A DNA stretch of 45,493 nt from Holosporales bacterium (GTDB lineage Bacteria > Pseudomonadota > Alphaproteobacteria > BNTO01). Both the position numbers and the translations under genes were made by a program. Where the stretch lies: NCBI GenBank assembly GCA_031258095.1, contig JAIRNK010000019.1:1-45493 (forward strand). The letters run 5' to 3'. Positions 22,538 to 33,283 of this stretch are shown one piece after another. The notes under the pieces were generated by a model. It ran no database searches. It saw nothing but the letters and a program-made list of their open reading frames with translations, and had not been told where the DNA came from. Every line of letters begins with the position of its first letter. Within the stretch, counting starts at the first letter, position 1.

Positions 22538-25500
22538 TTGTACACGGCATTGATTGATTTAATTTTTCGAAACCGCAAGAGTTTGTTTGCTGTCTTCATC
22601 CTTTGGGCACAACAAGTCGTCGCCTCATCACCCGCAGCCGTTCGGCAGGAACTCATATATGCTCAGAATTACGCAAATTTCCTATTCGAATCATTGTTCG
22701 ACACTATAAACAAAACACCGAAAAGAGACATTGATTACGTAAAGATCATCGGAAACCGAGACGATCCTTCAGACCAACATCCCGTGTCCATGCGTTCCAG
22801 ATTCAGACACTTTTGCAAATTAACCGCAGAATATTCAGACTTAGACATTCCTTTGGTGCAGGCCATGACGGCCATAATCGGGACAAGACTAGATCCAGAA
22901 GATGCGCCAACATTGTGTAACGTTTTAAGGTCATTAGCCAAAAACATCCCCTGTGACTTTTATGATGCGCACAAAAATGCCAACTTATATTTTCTTGGAT
23001 CTATTCAAGATCGGCCAGAAAACGTCCCCATCAGCGCAACCTTGCCCGACAGCATCGACGCGCTGTTTTCGTTTTTCTGGAATCCGTGGCGAGAACGATT
23101 CATTTATTCGCCAGATGCTCCAGCAGGAAATATATTTGCGTTATTGAACGAGCTTAAGGCGGCTGTAGAAGACGAGGCTAATGCCGACAGGGTTGCCTTT
23201 GTTTCTTCAAACGCCCAAATGTCCCCAATTGGAAGTGTCACGTCTCCCAAAAACGATACGTTGTTCGGCAAAGCGATTCTTGCGCAGAAAATAATCGGCA
23301 CAATCATTCACAGTCGTATTCCCATTAGCTATTCAAATTTTGATCGCTTGATTATGCGCGAACCAGATTCGATTTCATCCACAATTTTTGAGACAATTCG
23401 CTACATTAGAGGAGAAACGTCACAACCTCCAACACGCACAATAGCAAGCCAGTTGAACGAAATACACGAGTCGTGGAAAGCCTTTTTGAACGCTCAATTA
23501 ATGGGTTCCGTCACCTCGGAAACGATGATCACAAATTCCCTCCACAATTGCCTGCAGCGCATATCACTAGTCCTTTCATCCAAAGAGTTAACATACGAAG
23601 GAGAACAACTTTCTTTGGTTAAGCAGCTAAAGAAGCAACTTTCTTGCGCGTATATTAACGGCGGAGTTTTTGCAAGCATCGCGATTTTGTCTCAAATATT
23701 AAGAGATTCAGACACAATTATAGACCACCAAAAATTTTCCGAATGGACACGCTTTTTGGGGCATCCGTGCGATTGTATGAAAACAGGAACGCCCCCCTCA
23801 GACGAAACATTGTTTGGTTTGTTCAATTTGATTCTCGAACTAATTTCGCAAAAGAACACCCCAGTTGAATCATTACAAAGAGCGATCGACTTAATTGGGC
23901 AAAAAAGCGACCTATACGAAATCACACGAGGCGAAAGGACATTTTGGGGGCTTATTAACCGGCTGTTTTTTCTCAATTTTGAATTTGTCAATGAGATACG
24001 CGATCAAGTGAGAGACGCTTCCGTCGGCTTAAATTTTGACTACATGCCCCTGCTCATGAGAACAGATCGCATGTTCATGGATCTCCAATTTCTTATTGAA
24101 TCCAAACAATTCGACTGGGCAGACGTCATCATCAGCTCGTTACACAAAAACACTCCGGTCTTCATTGATTACCTTAGACAATACGTTAGAGAAGGAACGT
24201 CATCACACGCGCACAAAGCCTTTTGGAGCGACTCAGAAGCGGTGGGAACGTTAAATATTATGGTGAGCTCAATCCTAGGAGGCGGTGTCAGACGGATATT
24301 TGCCGAGCCAGCAAACGAGCAATTAATGGTGCAATCGTTGGAATGGTACCTGGAGCAGATCAATAAATTATGCCTAAAGCCACACATAAAAGGTGCGCCG
24401 CTGTTTCAACTTATTGGCGAGCCCAGTGATTCGGTTTTAAAAAAGACGTTGACACTAAACGATCGGTTCCAATATTTGAAAGAAATCGTATGGAACATTT
24501 TTACATTTGAGTACTCCCATCAGGAATGGTACGAGCTGGCAAACAGCTTTCACGAACTTTTTAAGGAGCTTTATACGCGAATAGACGAACTCTCCATGCG
24601 GCCCAGCGAAGACAATTTTCAAAGGGCCTATCAAGCTCTTGGAACCGTAGATGCGTACCCCGGAGGCGAGTCTGTATTCAGCATGATTAACTTACTTTTT
24701 CACAAAGCCTCGTCTACTCTATTCGCGATTATATTGGACAAGTACCAAGTTAGTAAATTTGGATTATCCATAGACACATCGCATTCGCTGAGGAAAAGTT
24801 TGCAGCGAATGAAAGACTCCATAGTCAAGACACAAACGTTAGATATTACGACAGAGATAGACCTAATCGGCGAAGCACAACATAATCCCTTCGTCCCGTC
24901 TGTTTTTGGGCGTGTCGCTGCGTGTGAAGATGCGCTGTTACAGATGTGGGACGGCGCCTACTACATTCCTGTCTACCAGATCCTGTCGCTAGCGGCCCAA
25001 TTTTACGAAATTGCGCACGATGCCATGACACAGGGGTGGACAATGGACACGCTTCAAAAAATAGGCTCTCCAATCTCCAGTATTGACGATATTTCGCTAT
25101 TTGGCACGTTGAACGCCGTTGTGGCCAGCTGTCTCACCTCTCCATTGGGCCATAACGTAAAATATATTGCGACAATGGTGCCTGAAATAATTGAACGCCT
25201 GCTGAAACACCCTGGAATGACTGACACGGCAAAAATCTCCATATTGAGCATCCTTATTCCGGCTAGCACACTGCAGGAACAGTTCCCCGATGAAGAAATT
25301 CCGGAGCAAAACCACCTGCCATTAGCCTTATTTGAACAAAAGCTTTCTGAATTTTTCTATCCAATTGCTGGTTTCTTCCGATTTTATCAGGCAAAGCAAC
25401 TATGGGATATTGAGCAAAAAATTAAACAGATCATAGAAAACGTTGCGTCATGCCTAATTGAAACAGAACAAAAGTTCTACTCATCGTTTGAAGTTGTTAG

Positions 25501-26662
25501 TGCGGATACCGTTCAATATCTTTTAACGCTACTTGGAAATCCTGGTGACATTACGGATTGGGCCGGGAATGTACAAGCAAGCAGAGGAGCCAGTGCTTAT
25601 GAACACGCGGCTGGCCCTGTTTCTGTCTTCGGGTTATCAAATCGCCTAAACATGAGATTGCACATTATATATTCCACATTAAAGCAGTGGGTGAGTTACC
25701 CTGCTTTTTCGCAGTGCTTCGATTTTTTAAATCAAGTAAAACAGCAGTTTTATCCTGGAAGTTGCGATTTATATTACGTGACTGATGCCCTGTTTCATAC
25801 CGATCAATCCATTTTAAAAATAAATTCAGCCATTCGACTTATTTTAAACGAAGCGCCAGAAGAACTCGAAGCGTCCCCAGAATTTGCTGAAAAAAAGAAG
25901 CAATGTTTTGACGAAATCGAGCAAGATCTGCAAAAAATCGGAAAAACAAACGCTTCTATTGCGGCCATATTGCCCCACGTGCTTGGTTCGCATTTTTATG
26001 AAATTTTGCGGTGCGCAAGCGTGTCAGAATACATTGTTGATTCAATAGATGAATTTTCAAAACTAAGCGCAGACGTCCTTGAGCTAGTTCGCCTTTTAGG
26101 ATACAACGTGCCAGAATACGAATCTGAGTTGCCCCTAAATACAGGAAATTGCGAATCTTTTTTTCAAGTATGGAACTGTCTTGCAGAACATACGAGGGAC
26201 ACATCCAAAATGATTTTTGAAATCAACAGCTCGCCACATATTTGGACGCGTTTTGCCTCCAACGACGCCATCGGCTCTTGGTCTCAAATAAATCGCCTTC
26301 AATTGGCCCTTCAAAGCTTATGCCCTTCCAGCATCGGAAGCGATTTAAGATCCCAGAAAGTCACTCACAGAAGGCTATACTGCCTGCCGTGCCAAATTCC
26401 TGCGGCGCAAATGGAGAATATTCACGAAAACGTTAAAGAAATTTCATTAAATCTATCGCATTTGGCAAAGGCGATTGTTTCTTTGTCGGAGCACACACCA
26501 CTACGAAGCGTGATATTTGCCCTGACCGGTGGAGATCCAACATTGGTCCTAGAACGCTACTGTGACCTGCCCGCCTTGCTAGGCACCATCCCAAACATTG
26601 AAACAAACCTCAGCAGTGCCATGAACGTCGCAGGGTTGGTTTTCAACCCTGAATTCGCATAG
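22538..26662 (+). CDS. large (about 1374 aa) putative exported repeat protein related to the upstream giant ORF
   Basis: Long ORF; N-terminal hydrophobic signal-like segment (RNRKSLFAVFILWAQQVVASS); internal repeats around (L/I)G-x-P...LFG-x-xN, a motif also seen in the giant ORF; start is non-ATG (TTG 22538 or 22550). Confidence 0.85.
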   Translation: MYTALIDLIFRNRKSLFAVFILWAQQVVASSPAAVRQELIYAQNYANFLFESLFDTINKTPKRDIDYVKIIGNRDDPSDQHPVSMRSRFRHFCKLTAEYSDLDIPLVQAMTAIIGTRLDPEDAPTLCNVLRSLAKNIPCDFYDAHKNANLYFLGSIQDRPENVPISATLPDSIDALFSFFWNPWRERFIYSPDAPAGNIFALLNELKAAVEDEANADRVAFVSSNAQMSPIGSVTSPKNDTLFGKAILAQKIIGTIIHSRIPISYSNFDRLIMREPDSISSTIFETIRYIRGETSQPPTRTIASQLNEIHESWKAFLNAQLMGSVTSETMITNSLHNCLQRISLVLSSKELTYEGEQLSLVKQLKKQLSCAYINGGVFASIAILSQILRDSDTIIDHQKFSEWTRFLGHPCDCMKTGTPPSDETLFGLFNLILELISQKNTPVESLQRAIDLIGQKSDLYEITRGERTFWGLINRLFFLNFEFVNEIRDQVRDASVGLNFDYMPLLMRTDRMFMDLQFLIESKQFDWADVIISSLHKNTPVFIDYLRQYVREGTSSHAHKAFWSDSEAVGTLNIMVSSILGGGVRRIFAEPANEQLMVQSLEWYLEQINKLCLKPHIKGAPLFQLIGEPSDSVLKKTLTLNDRFQYLKEIVWNIFTFEYSHQEWYELANSFHELFKELYTRIDELSMRPSEDNFQRAYQALGTVDAYPGGESVFSMINLLFHKASSTLFAIILDKYQVSKFGLSIDTSHSLRKSLQRMKDSIVKTQTLDITTEIDLIGEAQHNPFVPSVFGRVAACEDALLQMWDGAYYIPVYQILSLAAQFYEIAHDAMTQGWTMDTLQKIGSPISSIDDISLFGTLNAVVASCLTSPLGHNVKYIATMVPEIIERLLKHPGMTDTAKISILSILIPASTLQEQFPDEEIPEQNHLPLALFEQKLSEFFYPIAGFFRFYQAKQLWDIEQKIKQIIENVASCLIETEQKFYSSFEVVSADTVQYLLTLLGNPGDITDWAGNVQASRGASAYEHAAGPVSVFGLSNRLNMRLHIIYSTLKQWVSYPAFSQCFDFLNQVKQQFYPGSCDLYYVTDALFHTDQSILKINSAIRLILNEAPEELEASPEFAEKKKQCFDEIEQDLQKIGKTNASIAAILPHVLGSHFYEILRCASVSEYIVDSIDEFSKLSADVLELVRLLGYNVPEYESELPLNTGNCESFFQVWNCLAEHTRDTSKMIFEINSSPHIWTRFASNDAIGSWSQINRLQLALQSLCPSSIGSDLRSQKVTHRRLYCLPCQIPAAQMENIHENVKEISLNLSHLAKAIVSLSEHTPLRSVIFALTGGDPTLVLERYCDLPALLGTIPNIETNLSSAMNVAGLVFNPEFA

Positions 26663-26738
26663 GAGCGCGGACGCCTCAAAAAGGCAGGTATTAATCAACG
26701 TAAGCCGCGCAGAATAACTGAGCGTCTTTTTGTTTATA

Positions 26739-26825
26739 GGGCTCCCGACTGACTCGCCGGGTGGATTTTTGTAGTTTTACAAGGCTTTGATCTCTCAAGA
26801 AACCCGGAGCGTCAGATGGGATATG
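26739..26825 (+). repeat. 87-bp palindromic element, type C (copy C1)
   Basis: gggctcccgactgactcgccgggt...acccggagcgtcagatgggatatg; imperfect terminal inverted repeats; TATA on both flanks (26735-26738, 26826-26829). Confidence 0.85.
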
Positions 26826-26962
26826 TATACATGCCCGACGCCGCGCCCGCCAAAACTCTAGAGCCGCCGAGGAAAAGGAATGCGCGCCCCCAACTAAAAA
26901 CGCTTTGATTTTATGCTGTTAAACAGTAGAAATGCAGTAGAGCTATGATGGATTGGTGCCCC

Positions 26963-27631
26963 ATGAGAAAGTTGTATTACTATCCACTATGCGCCTTTTC
27001 ACGTACGGCGCTGATTTTATTAGCTGAGAAAAAATTAGATTTTTCGATTGAAGTAACACGTTTTTGGGACAAAAACAGCCCGTTACTGGAGTTAAATCCG
27101 CTGGGACGCCTACCCGTTTTAGTCGATTTGAACGGTTCCATTATCTCAGGCACGTACGCAATAACGGAATACCTGGAGGATGCGTACGATAACATGAGGT
27201 TGTTGCCGGTTGATATTGTGGAGGGGGCCGAAGCACGGCGCATCTTTCAGTGGATGCAAGAGGATTTTTCTGCAGACGTAACAGTCCCGCTCGTGTTCGA
27301 AAAAGACATAAAGCGATATTTTCAACAATCTTCGCCCTCGTCAGCCGCAATTAAGCAGGTAAAGGAAGCAATTTCCGTGTACTTTAAACACGTAGAAGGG
27401 TTTGCGTCTCGGCGGAATTGGCTTGCGGGCAACACGCTGTCCATCGCGGACATAGCTGCGGCGGCCCACATTTCTGTATTGGATTACCTCGGAGCAATTT
27501 CGTGGGCTCACTTTCCTGTCGTGAAGGAATGGTACATGCGAATAAAATCACGCCCTAGCTTTAAGCGGGTGCTAGCCGACCGTGTCCCCAGCATTCAGCC
27601 AACGTCGCACTACGCCAACTTGGATTTTTAG
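26963..27631 (+). CDS. glutathione S-transferase family protein
   Basis: N-terminal thioredoxin-fold GST pattern (MRKLYYYPLCAFSRTALILLAEK...NPLGRLPVLVD...ISGTYAITEYLE) and C-terminal GST helical domain (LAGNTLSIADIAAAAHISVLDYLG); ORF extends to 26945. Confidence 0.85.
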   Translation: MRKLYYYPLCAFSRTALILLAEKKLDFSIEVTRFWDKNSPLLELNPLGRLPVLVDLNGSIISGTYAITEYLEDAYDNMRLLPVDIVEGAEARRIFQWMQEDFSADVTVPLVFEKDIKRYFQQSSPSSAAIKQVKEAISVYFKHVEGFASRRNWLAGNTLSIADIAAAAHISVLDYLGAISWAHFPVVKEWYMRIKSRPSFKRVLADRVPSIQPTSHYANLDF

Positions 27632-27632
27632 T

Positions 27633-28457
27633 ATGAACAGCGCTTATCACAACGGTTTTGATGAAAAGGGTTCTTGGCCCGCTATTGATGTGGGGACGAA
27701 TACGACGGGAGAGAAACTTGTGGACTTGTACCGTCGCGGGCAATTGGCGCAGGTGTATTTATTTTATGGAGAGTTTGGGCAAACAGCAGAAATCCTGGCG
27801 ACGCACGTGCTTGCAGATAGCACGCGTTTAACAAAGGATTTCATAGCCCAGCATGTGAGAAACAGAACTTTTCCGAATTTTTTCTGCGTTGAATCGGAAA
27901 CTCACGAAATTACAGTGGATAAAGTGCGAGAGCTCTCTAGCTTCTTGCAAGATACGCCGACTTGGCCAGGGTGGAGAATCGTCATAATAAAAAATGCAGA
28001 GACGATGAACACGTCAGCGAGTAATGCAATTCTCAAAAACATGGAGGAATTGCCCAAAAATACGACGATGATTTTGCTTGCGCAAAGCCTGCACGCAATA
28101 AAGCCAACAATTCTGTCGCGCGCGCAAAAGGTGTACTTCCCATACAAATCATCGCCAATCGAAAACTTTATTAATGAAAACAACTATGCTCGTGAATGGA
28201 TCGTAATGATAGAAAATGCGTTGAAACGGAAACAAATCCCATCAAAAGAACGGATGGACACCGTCGCAAACGAAGCACAGAATTTCGCCGAAGTTGCAAT
28301 GCACTACCTCCATACCCAATGCATTAAAGATGCGAAAAACGCTTACCCTCTAAGCATGAAATACGATGAGATTGCGAACTTCACCAGTCTAGCAGCCGAA
28401 AAATCTTTAGCCCCGGCACATTTCGCCTTGGCAATATTTAGTGTGTTAGTGAAATGA
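27633..28457 (+). CDS. holB: DNA polymerase III delta' subunit-like
   Basis: HolB-like ATPase-fold motifs: WRIVIIKNAETMNTSASNAILKNMEELPKNTTMILLAQSLHAIKPTILSRAQ; starts at ATG 27633 just after the GST stop. Confidence 0.85.
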   Translation: MNSAYHNGFDEKGSWPAIDVGTNTTGEKLVDLYRRGQLAQVYLFYGEFGQTAEILATHVLADSTRLTKDFIAQHVRNRTFPNFFCVESETHEITVDKVRELSSFLQDTPTWPGWRIVIIKNAETMNTSASNAILKNMEELPKNTTMILLAQSLHAIKPTILSRAQKVYFPYKSSPIENFINENNYAREWIVMIENALKRKQIPSKERMDTVANEAQNFAEVAMHYLHTQCIKDAKNAYPLSMKYDEIANFTSLAAEKSLAPAHFALAIFSVLVK

Positions 28458-28526
28458 TCTGACTCAGGAGAACCATGCTACTGATTGGAACACAGACGAC
28501 ACACAAGCTCGAGGCCTGACAGAACG

Positions 28527-29366
28527 ATGCCTCGCTACAAAATTACAGTAGAGTACGACGGCAGCTTCTTTTGCGGATGGCAGCGGCAGCGCTCTGATGC
28601 AAGGGAGTTCGAAACGTGTCCCGCGCAAAAAACCATATTCGACACGACTCAACAACGCAGCGTTCAAGGAACATTGGAGCATGCGTTGCGAAAAATTACT
28701 GGCGAGAATGTGTTAGTCGAAGGCGCAGGGCGAACAGACGCCGGCGTTCATGCATTAGCGCAGTGCGCGCACTTTGACCTAACTGAGCCAATTGACCCTC
28801 ACCGACTAATTGGAGGCTTAAATTTTTTCACAAGCCCACACGCTTGCGTCGTGCTCAACGCCCAAGTTGTCGCCCCAATTTTTCACGCGCGATTTTCTGC
28901 TACATCGAGGGAATATTTGTACAAAATAAGCAACAGGCGCTCACCATTAGCGCTTGACCGCGGACGCGCGTGGCACGTTTCTCGCCCGCTAGATGTCACA
29001 AAAATCAAAACATATGCACAAGATTTTTTGGGACATCACAACTTTAACGCATTTCGAGCCTCAGCCTGTCAAAGCCACAGTCCAATGAAAACACTCGACG
29101 TTTTTGACGTTGTCGCCGCAGGTGAAATGATAGAATGTCGTGTAAAAGCCCGTTCATTTTTGCATAATCAAGTCCGAATCATGATTGGAACGCTTGTTTG
29201 GATTGGTCTCGGGAAATATGAGGGAGAAGCGGTGAAACAGCTGCTTACCAGTGGAACGCGAACCGCAGCAGGCCCAACGGCACCAGCACATGGGTTGTAT
29301 TTATCGGCAGTGAATTATGCGAAGCCTGACATTGAGGAAAAAACTTTCGACGGAGCGAGTGCGTGA
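28527..29366 (+). CDS. truA: tRNA pseudouridine(38-40) synthase
   Basis: YKITVEYDGSFFCGWQRQ...SVQGTLEHALRKITGE...GAGRTDAGVHALAQCAHFDL...SREYLYKI...FLHNQVRIMIGTLVWIGLGK. Confidence 0.95.
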   Translation: MPRYKITVEYDGSFFCGWQRQRSDAREFETCPAQKTIFDTTQQRSVQGTLEHALRKITGENVLVEGAGRTDAGVHALAQCAHFDLTEPIDPHRLIGGLNFFTSPHACVVLNAQVVAPIFHARFSATSREYLYKISNRRSPLALDRGRAWHVSRPLDVTKIKTYAQDFLGHHNFNAFRASACQSHSPMKTLDVFDVVAAGEMIECRVKARSFLHNQVRIMIGTLVWIGLGKYEGEAVKQLLTSGTRTAAGPTAPAHGLYLSAVNYAKPDIEEKTFDGASA

Positions 29367-29866
29367 CTAGTGAAACGACAGACATGGTTGCAATTGTGGC
29401 GTTAATCAACATCGTCGTCGGATCGTTTTTCGCGTCTATTCGTCGATGCAAGGCTCTACCCATTATTTGGACAATTTCGCAAGTTTTCGTGCTATGTGCA
29501 GCCCTTGATGCAATGTACGTATCCATATTTGGAGCATTGTTCATTTGTTGCTGTGCTCTGTTCACCGTCCTTTGTAAACAAAAAGAAGAACAAAGACTAA
29601 CTGATAGTAACATCGTAAAAGTGGAGATTGTCGACAGAAAGTTCGTCTGCGCGACTGGTTGGGCGGCCTGTGCGATGTCTGCAATTTTGGTTGTTCATTG
29701 GAACAAATCACTCGCTCCCCCACGAACATATATGTTTGATTTGACTGATATATCACTAGTTTCAGAGGACAACTGTCTGCTCATTTTCTTAGCATTCCTT
29801 TTGTTTACGTCATTGGTTTGTGGCTTAAAAATTTTAGAAACTCCGAAAGACGACAGCACCCAGTAG
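29363..29866 (+). CDS. small multi-pass membrane protein of unknown function
   Basis: 167 aa ORF with several hydrophobic segments; GTG start overlaps the truA stop (GTGA). Confidence 0.6.
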   Translation: MTSETTDMVAIVALINIVVGSFFASIRRCKALPIIWTISQVFVLCAALDAMYVSIFGALFICCCALFTVLCKQKEEQRLTDSNIVKVEIVDRKFVCATGWAACAMSAILVVHWNKSLAPPRTYMFDLTDISLVSEDNCLLIFLAFLLFTSLVCGLKILETPKDDSTQ

Positions 29867-30439
29867 TAAAAAAGATGGAAATCCGTAACGTTTCAACATT
29901 AAAAGCACTCGCATCTTTGGGCTCCCGTGAAACATCAGTGAATGTTTACACATAGTGCAATTGTTGCTACAACTCTTGTGTATAGCCTTTTACGCAACCG
30001 CAGTTGGCTTGCAAAAAAACGAGTAGCAGACCTCCATCGCGCAATATTGGAGGCTCGCAAGGTGGGGGGAGTTATCGAAGTTCGGCCGCCGCATTGGCGT
30101 CATGTATAGGGAATGGATTGATGTTTGATGGATATGCAAACCTTGGCGTGCTTCGCTGGGTGGCGTTGGCAGTTGGCGCTTTTCTAAGACTCAGTGACAG
30201 GAGTGTTGTGACGTCTTGGAATAGACTAAGAAAATGTCGCCATATATTGACCCCATTTTCTGTGCGTCACTCGTGCGCGCCCACTGAATTGCCAAGAAAA
30301 AAAGGCCCGAGTTTGCACGTGCATTCAGTTGCAAGTGTTCGTCTTTTCATATTGAAGGCATGCGTCTGTTTTTGCGGGCGAGCCGTCACTGCAACAAAAT
30401 CATTTGGAAAAAGAATAGTATATTTGGAGAACGCTCATT

Positions 30440-32857
30440 ATGGCAAAGAAAATACTTGTAACTGCTTCAAACCAAGATGAAACACGTGTAGCCGTTTTAG
30501 AAGGCAATGAATTAACAAATTACGATTCAGAGCGTCCAGGGAAAAAGCCCATAAAGGGGAACGTGTACCTAGCCAAAGTGGTACGAATAGAGCCATCTCT
30601 GCAAGCGGTCTTTATCGATTACGGTGGCGAGAAGAACGGTTTTCTAGCATTCACAGAAATTCACCCGGATTACTATAAGATCCCTGTTGACGACGTTTCG
30701 GAAGACGAGGACGACGAATTTGTTCCTTCAGGTGATTCAGATCACGATGAAGACAGTTCTGAAGGAGGCGATATAGACCCATTTGCATATCCAGATATGC
30801 AACCATCAAGCTCGCCGAACAATGTGACCGAAGACAAAGAACCGAAGCACAAAAAGGAGAAAAAACGTCATTATAACGTTCAGGAAGTAATTCACAACAA
30901 ACAAGTGTTGCTTGTTCAGGCCATCAAAGATGTGCGCGGGAACAAATGTGCGGCCTTCACCACGTTCTTATCATTTCCCGGGCAGTACTGTGTGCTAATG
31001 CCCAATTCTGGCGGCGAGCGAAGCGGCGGAGTGTCCAGGCGCGTACACGAGGACGAAACCAGACAGCGCTTAAAAGACGTACTAAATAAGCTCAAAATTC
31101 CCGACAAAATGTCATTGATAATCCGTACGGCTGGGCAAGAGCGGACGAAACTCGAAATTCGCAAAGATTACGAATATTTAATGCGTGTATGGGACGAAAT
31201 TCGCGAAAAGACCCTCGAATCCAACGCCCCAGCGATCATTCATGAGGATGCAGCAATTTTGATGCGCGTGGTTAGGGATTTTTACAAAAAAGATATTGAT
31301 GAAATATTGGTAGATACACAAGACGCATATAAACAACTCCGCATATTTATGAGACAGCTGTCTCCAAGCGGCGTAAGGAAAATAAAACTATACAAGGACA
31401 CCAATATATCCCTATTCAATTCATATAACGTCGAGGATAAAATCATAGCGATGGTCAGTCCACGCGTCCCCCTTCCCTCTGGAGGGTCACTGGTCATAGG
31501 CCAAACGGAGGCTCTTGTCGCAATTGACGTAAACTCGGGAAGGGCGACAAAAGAACGCCATATAGATTCAACAGCGCTAAAAACTAACCTCGAAGCTGCA
31601 AAAGAGATTGCAAAGCAGCTGCGATTGAGAGATTTGTCGGGATTGATAGTGATCGACTTCATTGACATGTGGGAGAATAAACACATAAAGCAAGTCGAGC
31701 AATTCTTCCGCGCAGAGTTGGCATCTGATCGGTCTCGCATACAAACAGGCAACATTAGCCAATTTGGATTGATGGAGATGTCCAGACAACGCCTCCGCTC
31801 AAGCGTGATGGAGATGTACAGCGAACGGTGTCCTCATTGCCAAGGACGAGGCACACGATACTCGTGCGACTATTTTGCGTCTGCAGTATTAAACTTGTTG
31901 GAAAAGTCTGCAGAAGGCACTCTAAAACTGACAGTTTCTGTGCCACGAGTCATTGCGGAGTTGCTTGTGAATAAAAAGAGAAAAGAGATTCATCAGATTG
32001 AAACAAAATATCATTGCACAGTAACAATTCTTTCTGATTCGAATTTGAGTGATGAAGAATTCATCTTAGACGATGGGATTAATGAGCCTTCCGTTAGATC
32101 CCTAGGAAAAACCTCGGACGATCAAGAAGAAAACAAGCAAATTCGAACCGTGCACGGATTTGGCAAAAAAATAGTCCATGATTCGAAAATAGGAAAAAAT
32201 CGAAAGCATCATCAGCCATCCCGAGCTACGGAAGGCGACGAGCAGCGGACACACGTCGACGTTCACGACGAGGCGAAAGAAGATCAGATAAATTCAGCCC
32301 CTGCAAAAGATAATAGCAATGAGGACAGCGCCCCAAACGGTAATAGTCACGTCAACGTGCAGAAAAATGATGAAAACGTGGACAATACATCCAAAAACCC
32401 CGCAAAAACCCATGGAGGCCCCCATAAAGAGCTGGATAATAGGCGTTCGCAAGATGAAAGGCCCCGCCATAGAAGGAAAGGCAGGTCGCCGTATGGTCTG
32501 ATCCAACATGAAAATCAAAGGACCTCTGTGCAGCCACTAACGTCAGAGGAATCTTCGGTTCCCAAGGAATTGAGTGCGGGGACCAGCGATAAAGCAGTGG
32601 ATCAGCCCGTTCCAACGATGGAGAAATCCGCGAAACCAGCTCGGGTCGAAAAAGAATCAGAGCCCCCAAAGCTCGAAAAAAATGGTCAAAAAAAAAGTCC
32701 CGTCGTCAAACTTGAAAAGAGAGAAACCGAAAAGCCAAAACGAGAACCCGGCCCCGGGCCGCTTGATAATATGAGCATGATGGAGCCATATCGGCAGAAA
32801 ACTGGCGTAAAAGACACCGTACGTAAAGTATTCGGGCGATTGGTCGGGAAAAAGTAA
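30440..32857 (+). CDS. rne: ribonuclease E/G family protein
   Basis: S1-like N-terminus (GNVYLAKVVRIEPSLQAVFIDYGGEKNGFLAFTEIH) with acidic insert; RNase E/G catalytic core (VAIDVNSGR, GLIVIDFIDM); Zn-link CPHCQGRG; charged, disordered C-terminus. Confidence 0.95.
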   Translation: MAKKILVTASNQDETRVAVLEGNELTNYDSERPGKKPIKGNVYLAKVVRIEPSLQAVFIDYGGEKNGFLAFTEIHPDYYKIPVDDVSEDEDDEFVPSGDSDHDEDSSEGGDIDPFAYPDMQPSSSPNNVTEDKEPKHKKEKKRHYNVQEVIHNKQVLLVQAIKDVRGNKCAAFTTFLSFPGQYCVLMPNSGGERSGGVSRRVHEDETRQRLKDVLNKLKIPDKMSLIIRTAGQERTKLEIRKDYEYLMRVWDEIREKTLESNAPAIIHEDAAILMRVVRDFYKKDIDEILVDTQDAYKQLRIFMRQLSPSGVRKIKLYKDTNISLFNSYNVEDKIIAMVSPRVPLPSGGSLVIGQTEALVAIDVNSGRATKERHIDSTALKTNLEAAKEIAKQLRLRDLSGLIVIDFIDMWENKHIKQVEQFFRAELASDRSRIQTGNISQFGLMEMSRQRLRSSVMEMYSERCPHCQGRGTRYSCDYFASAVLNLLEKSAEGTLKLTVSVPRVIAELLVNKKRKEIHQIETKYHCTVTILSDSNLSDEEFILDDGINEPSVRSLGKTSDDQEENKQIRTVHGFGKKIVHDSKIGKNRKHHQPSRATEGDEQRTHVDVHDEAKEDQINSAPAKDNSNEDSAPNGNSHVNVQKNDENVDNTSKNPAKTHGGPHKELDNRRSQDERPRHRRKGRSPYGLIQHENQRTSVQPLTSEESSVPKELSAGTSDKAVDQPVPTMEKSAKPARVEKESEPPKLEKNGQKKSPVVKLEKRETEKPKREPGPGPLDNMSMMEPYRQKTGVKDTVRKVFGRLVGKK

Positions 32858-32965
32858 ATGAATAATAAGATCAATTGCTACCGAAGGCACAACTAAAAAC
32901 TCACTGGCGTTGCAACGATTGAAAAGAGTAATGTCCCTGTAGCAAGTACTATTTCGGAGCAGGAT

Positions 32966-33214
32966 ATGCAATTTTTAACAGATGAAGAAATCACAAATTT
33001 GTCGTTCGAAAACGCCCTCGAACGTCTGGAAGCGGTCGTAAAAGCTTTAGAGCAAGGCGATTTGCCGCTGGAGGAGGCGGTCGTTGCGTTCGAATTTGGA
33101 AATAAATTAAAACGACGTTGCGAAAGCAAACTACAGGAGGCAAAGCTCAAAATTGAGAAAGTTGTCCATTCTGCCAAAGGGGAACCAAGCGTTGTGGAAG
33201 AGATTGATTTGTAA
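32966..33214 (+). CDS. xseB: exodeoxyribonuclease VII small subunit
   Basis: 82 aa: LSFENALERLEAVVKALEQGDLPLEEAVVAFEFGNKLKRRCESKLQEAKLKIEKV. Confidence 0.92.
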   Translation: MQFLTDEEITNLSFENALERLEAVVKALEQGDLPLEEAVVAFEFGNKLKRRCESKLQEAKLKIEKVVHSAKGEPSVVEEIDL

Positions 33215-33283
33215 TAATCGTGTATGTGATAACGAAAACTCTTTGTAGCCTGCTCACGCAACACGCCCAAGACTTGTTTGTCC

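Noticed and set aside
30004-30480. 158-aa ORF upstream of rne
   Set aside because: Low-complexity, arginine/serine-rich translation overlapping the rne start, with no recognisable family; a competing short frame (29942..30109) is about as plausible, so neither is called.
30660-30880. Acidic insert within the S1 region of the RNase E-like protein as a novelty
   Set aside because: Acidic insertions in the S1 region are, to my knowledge, a common feature of alphaproteobacterial RNase E.
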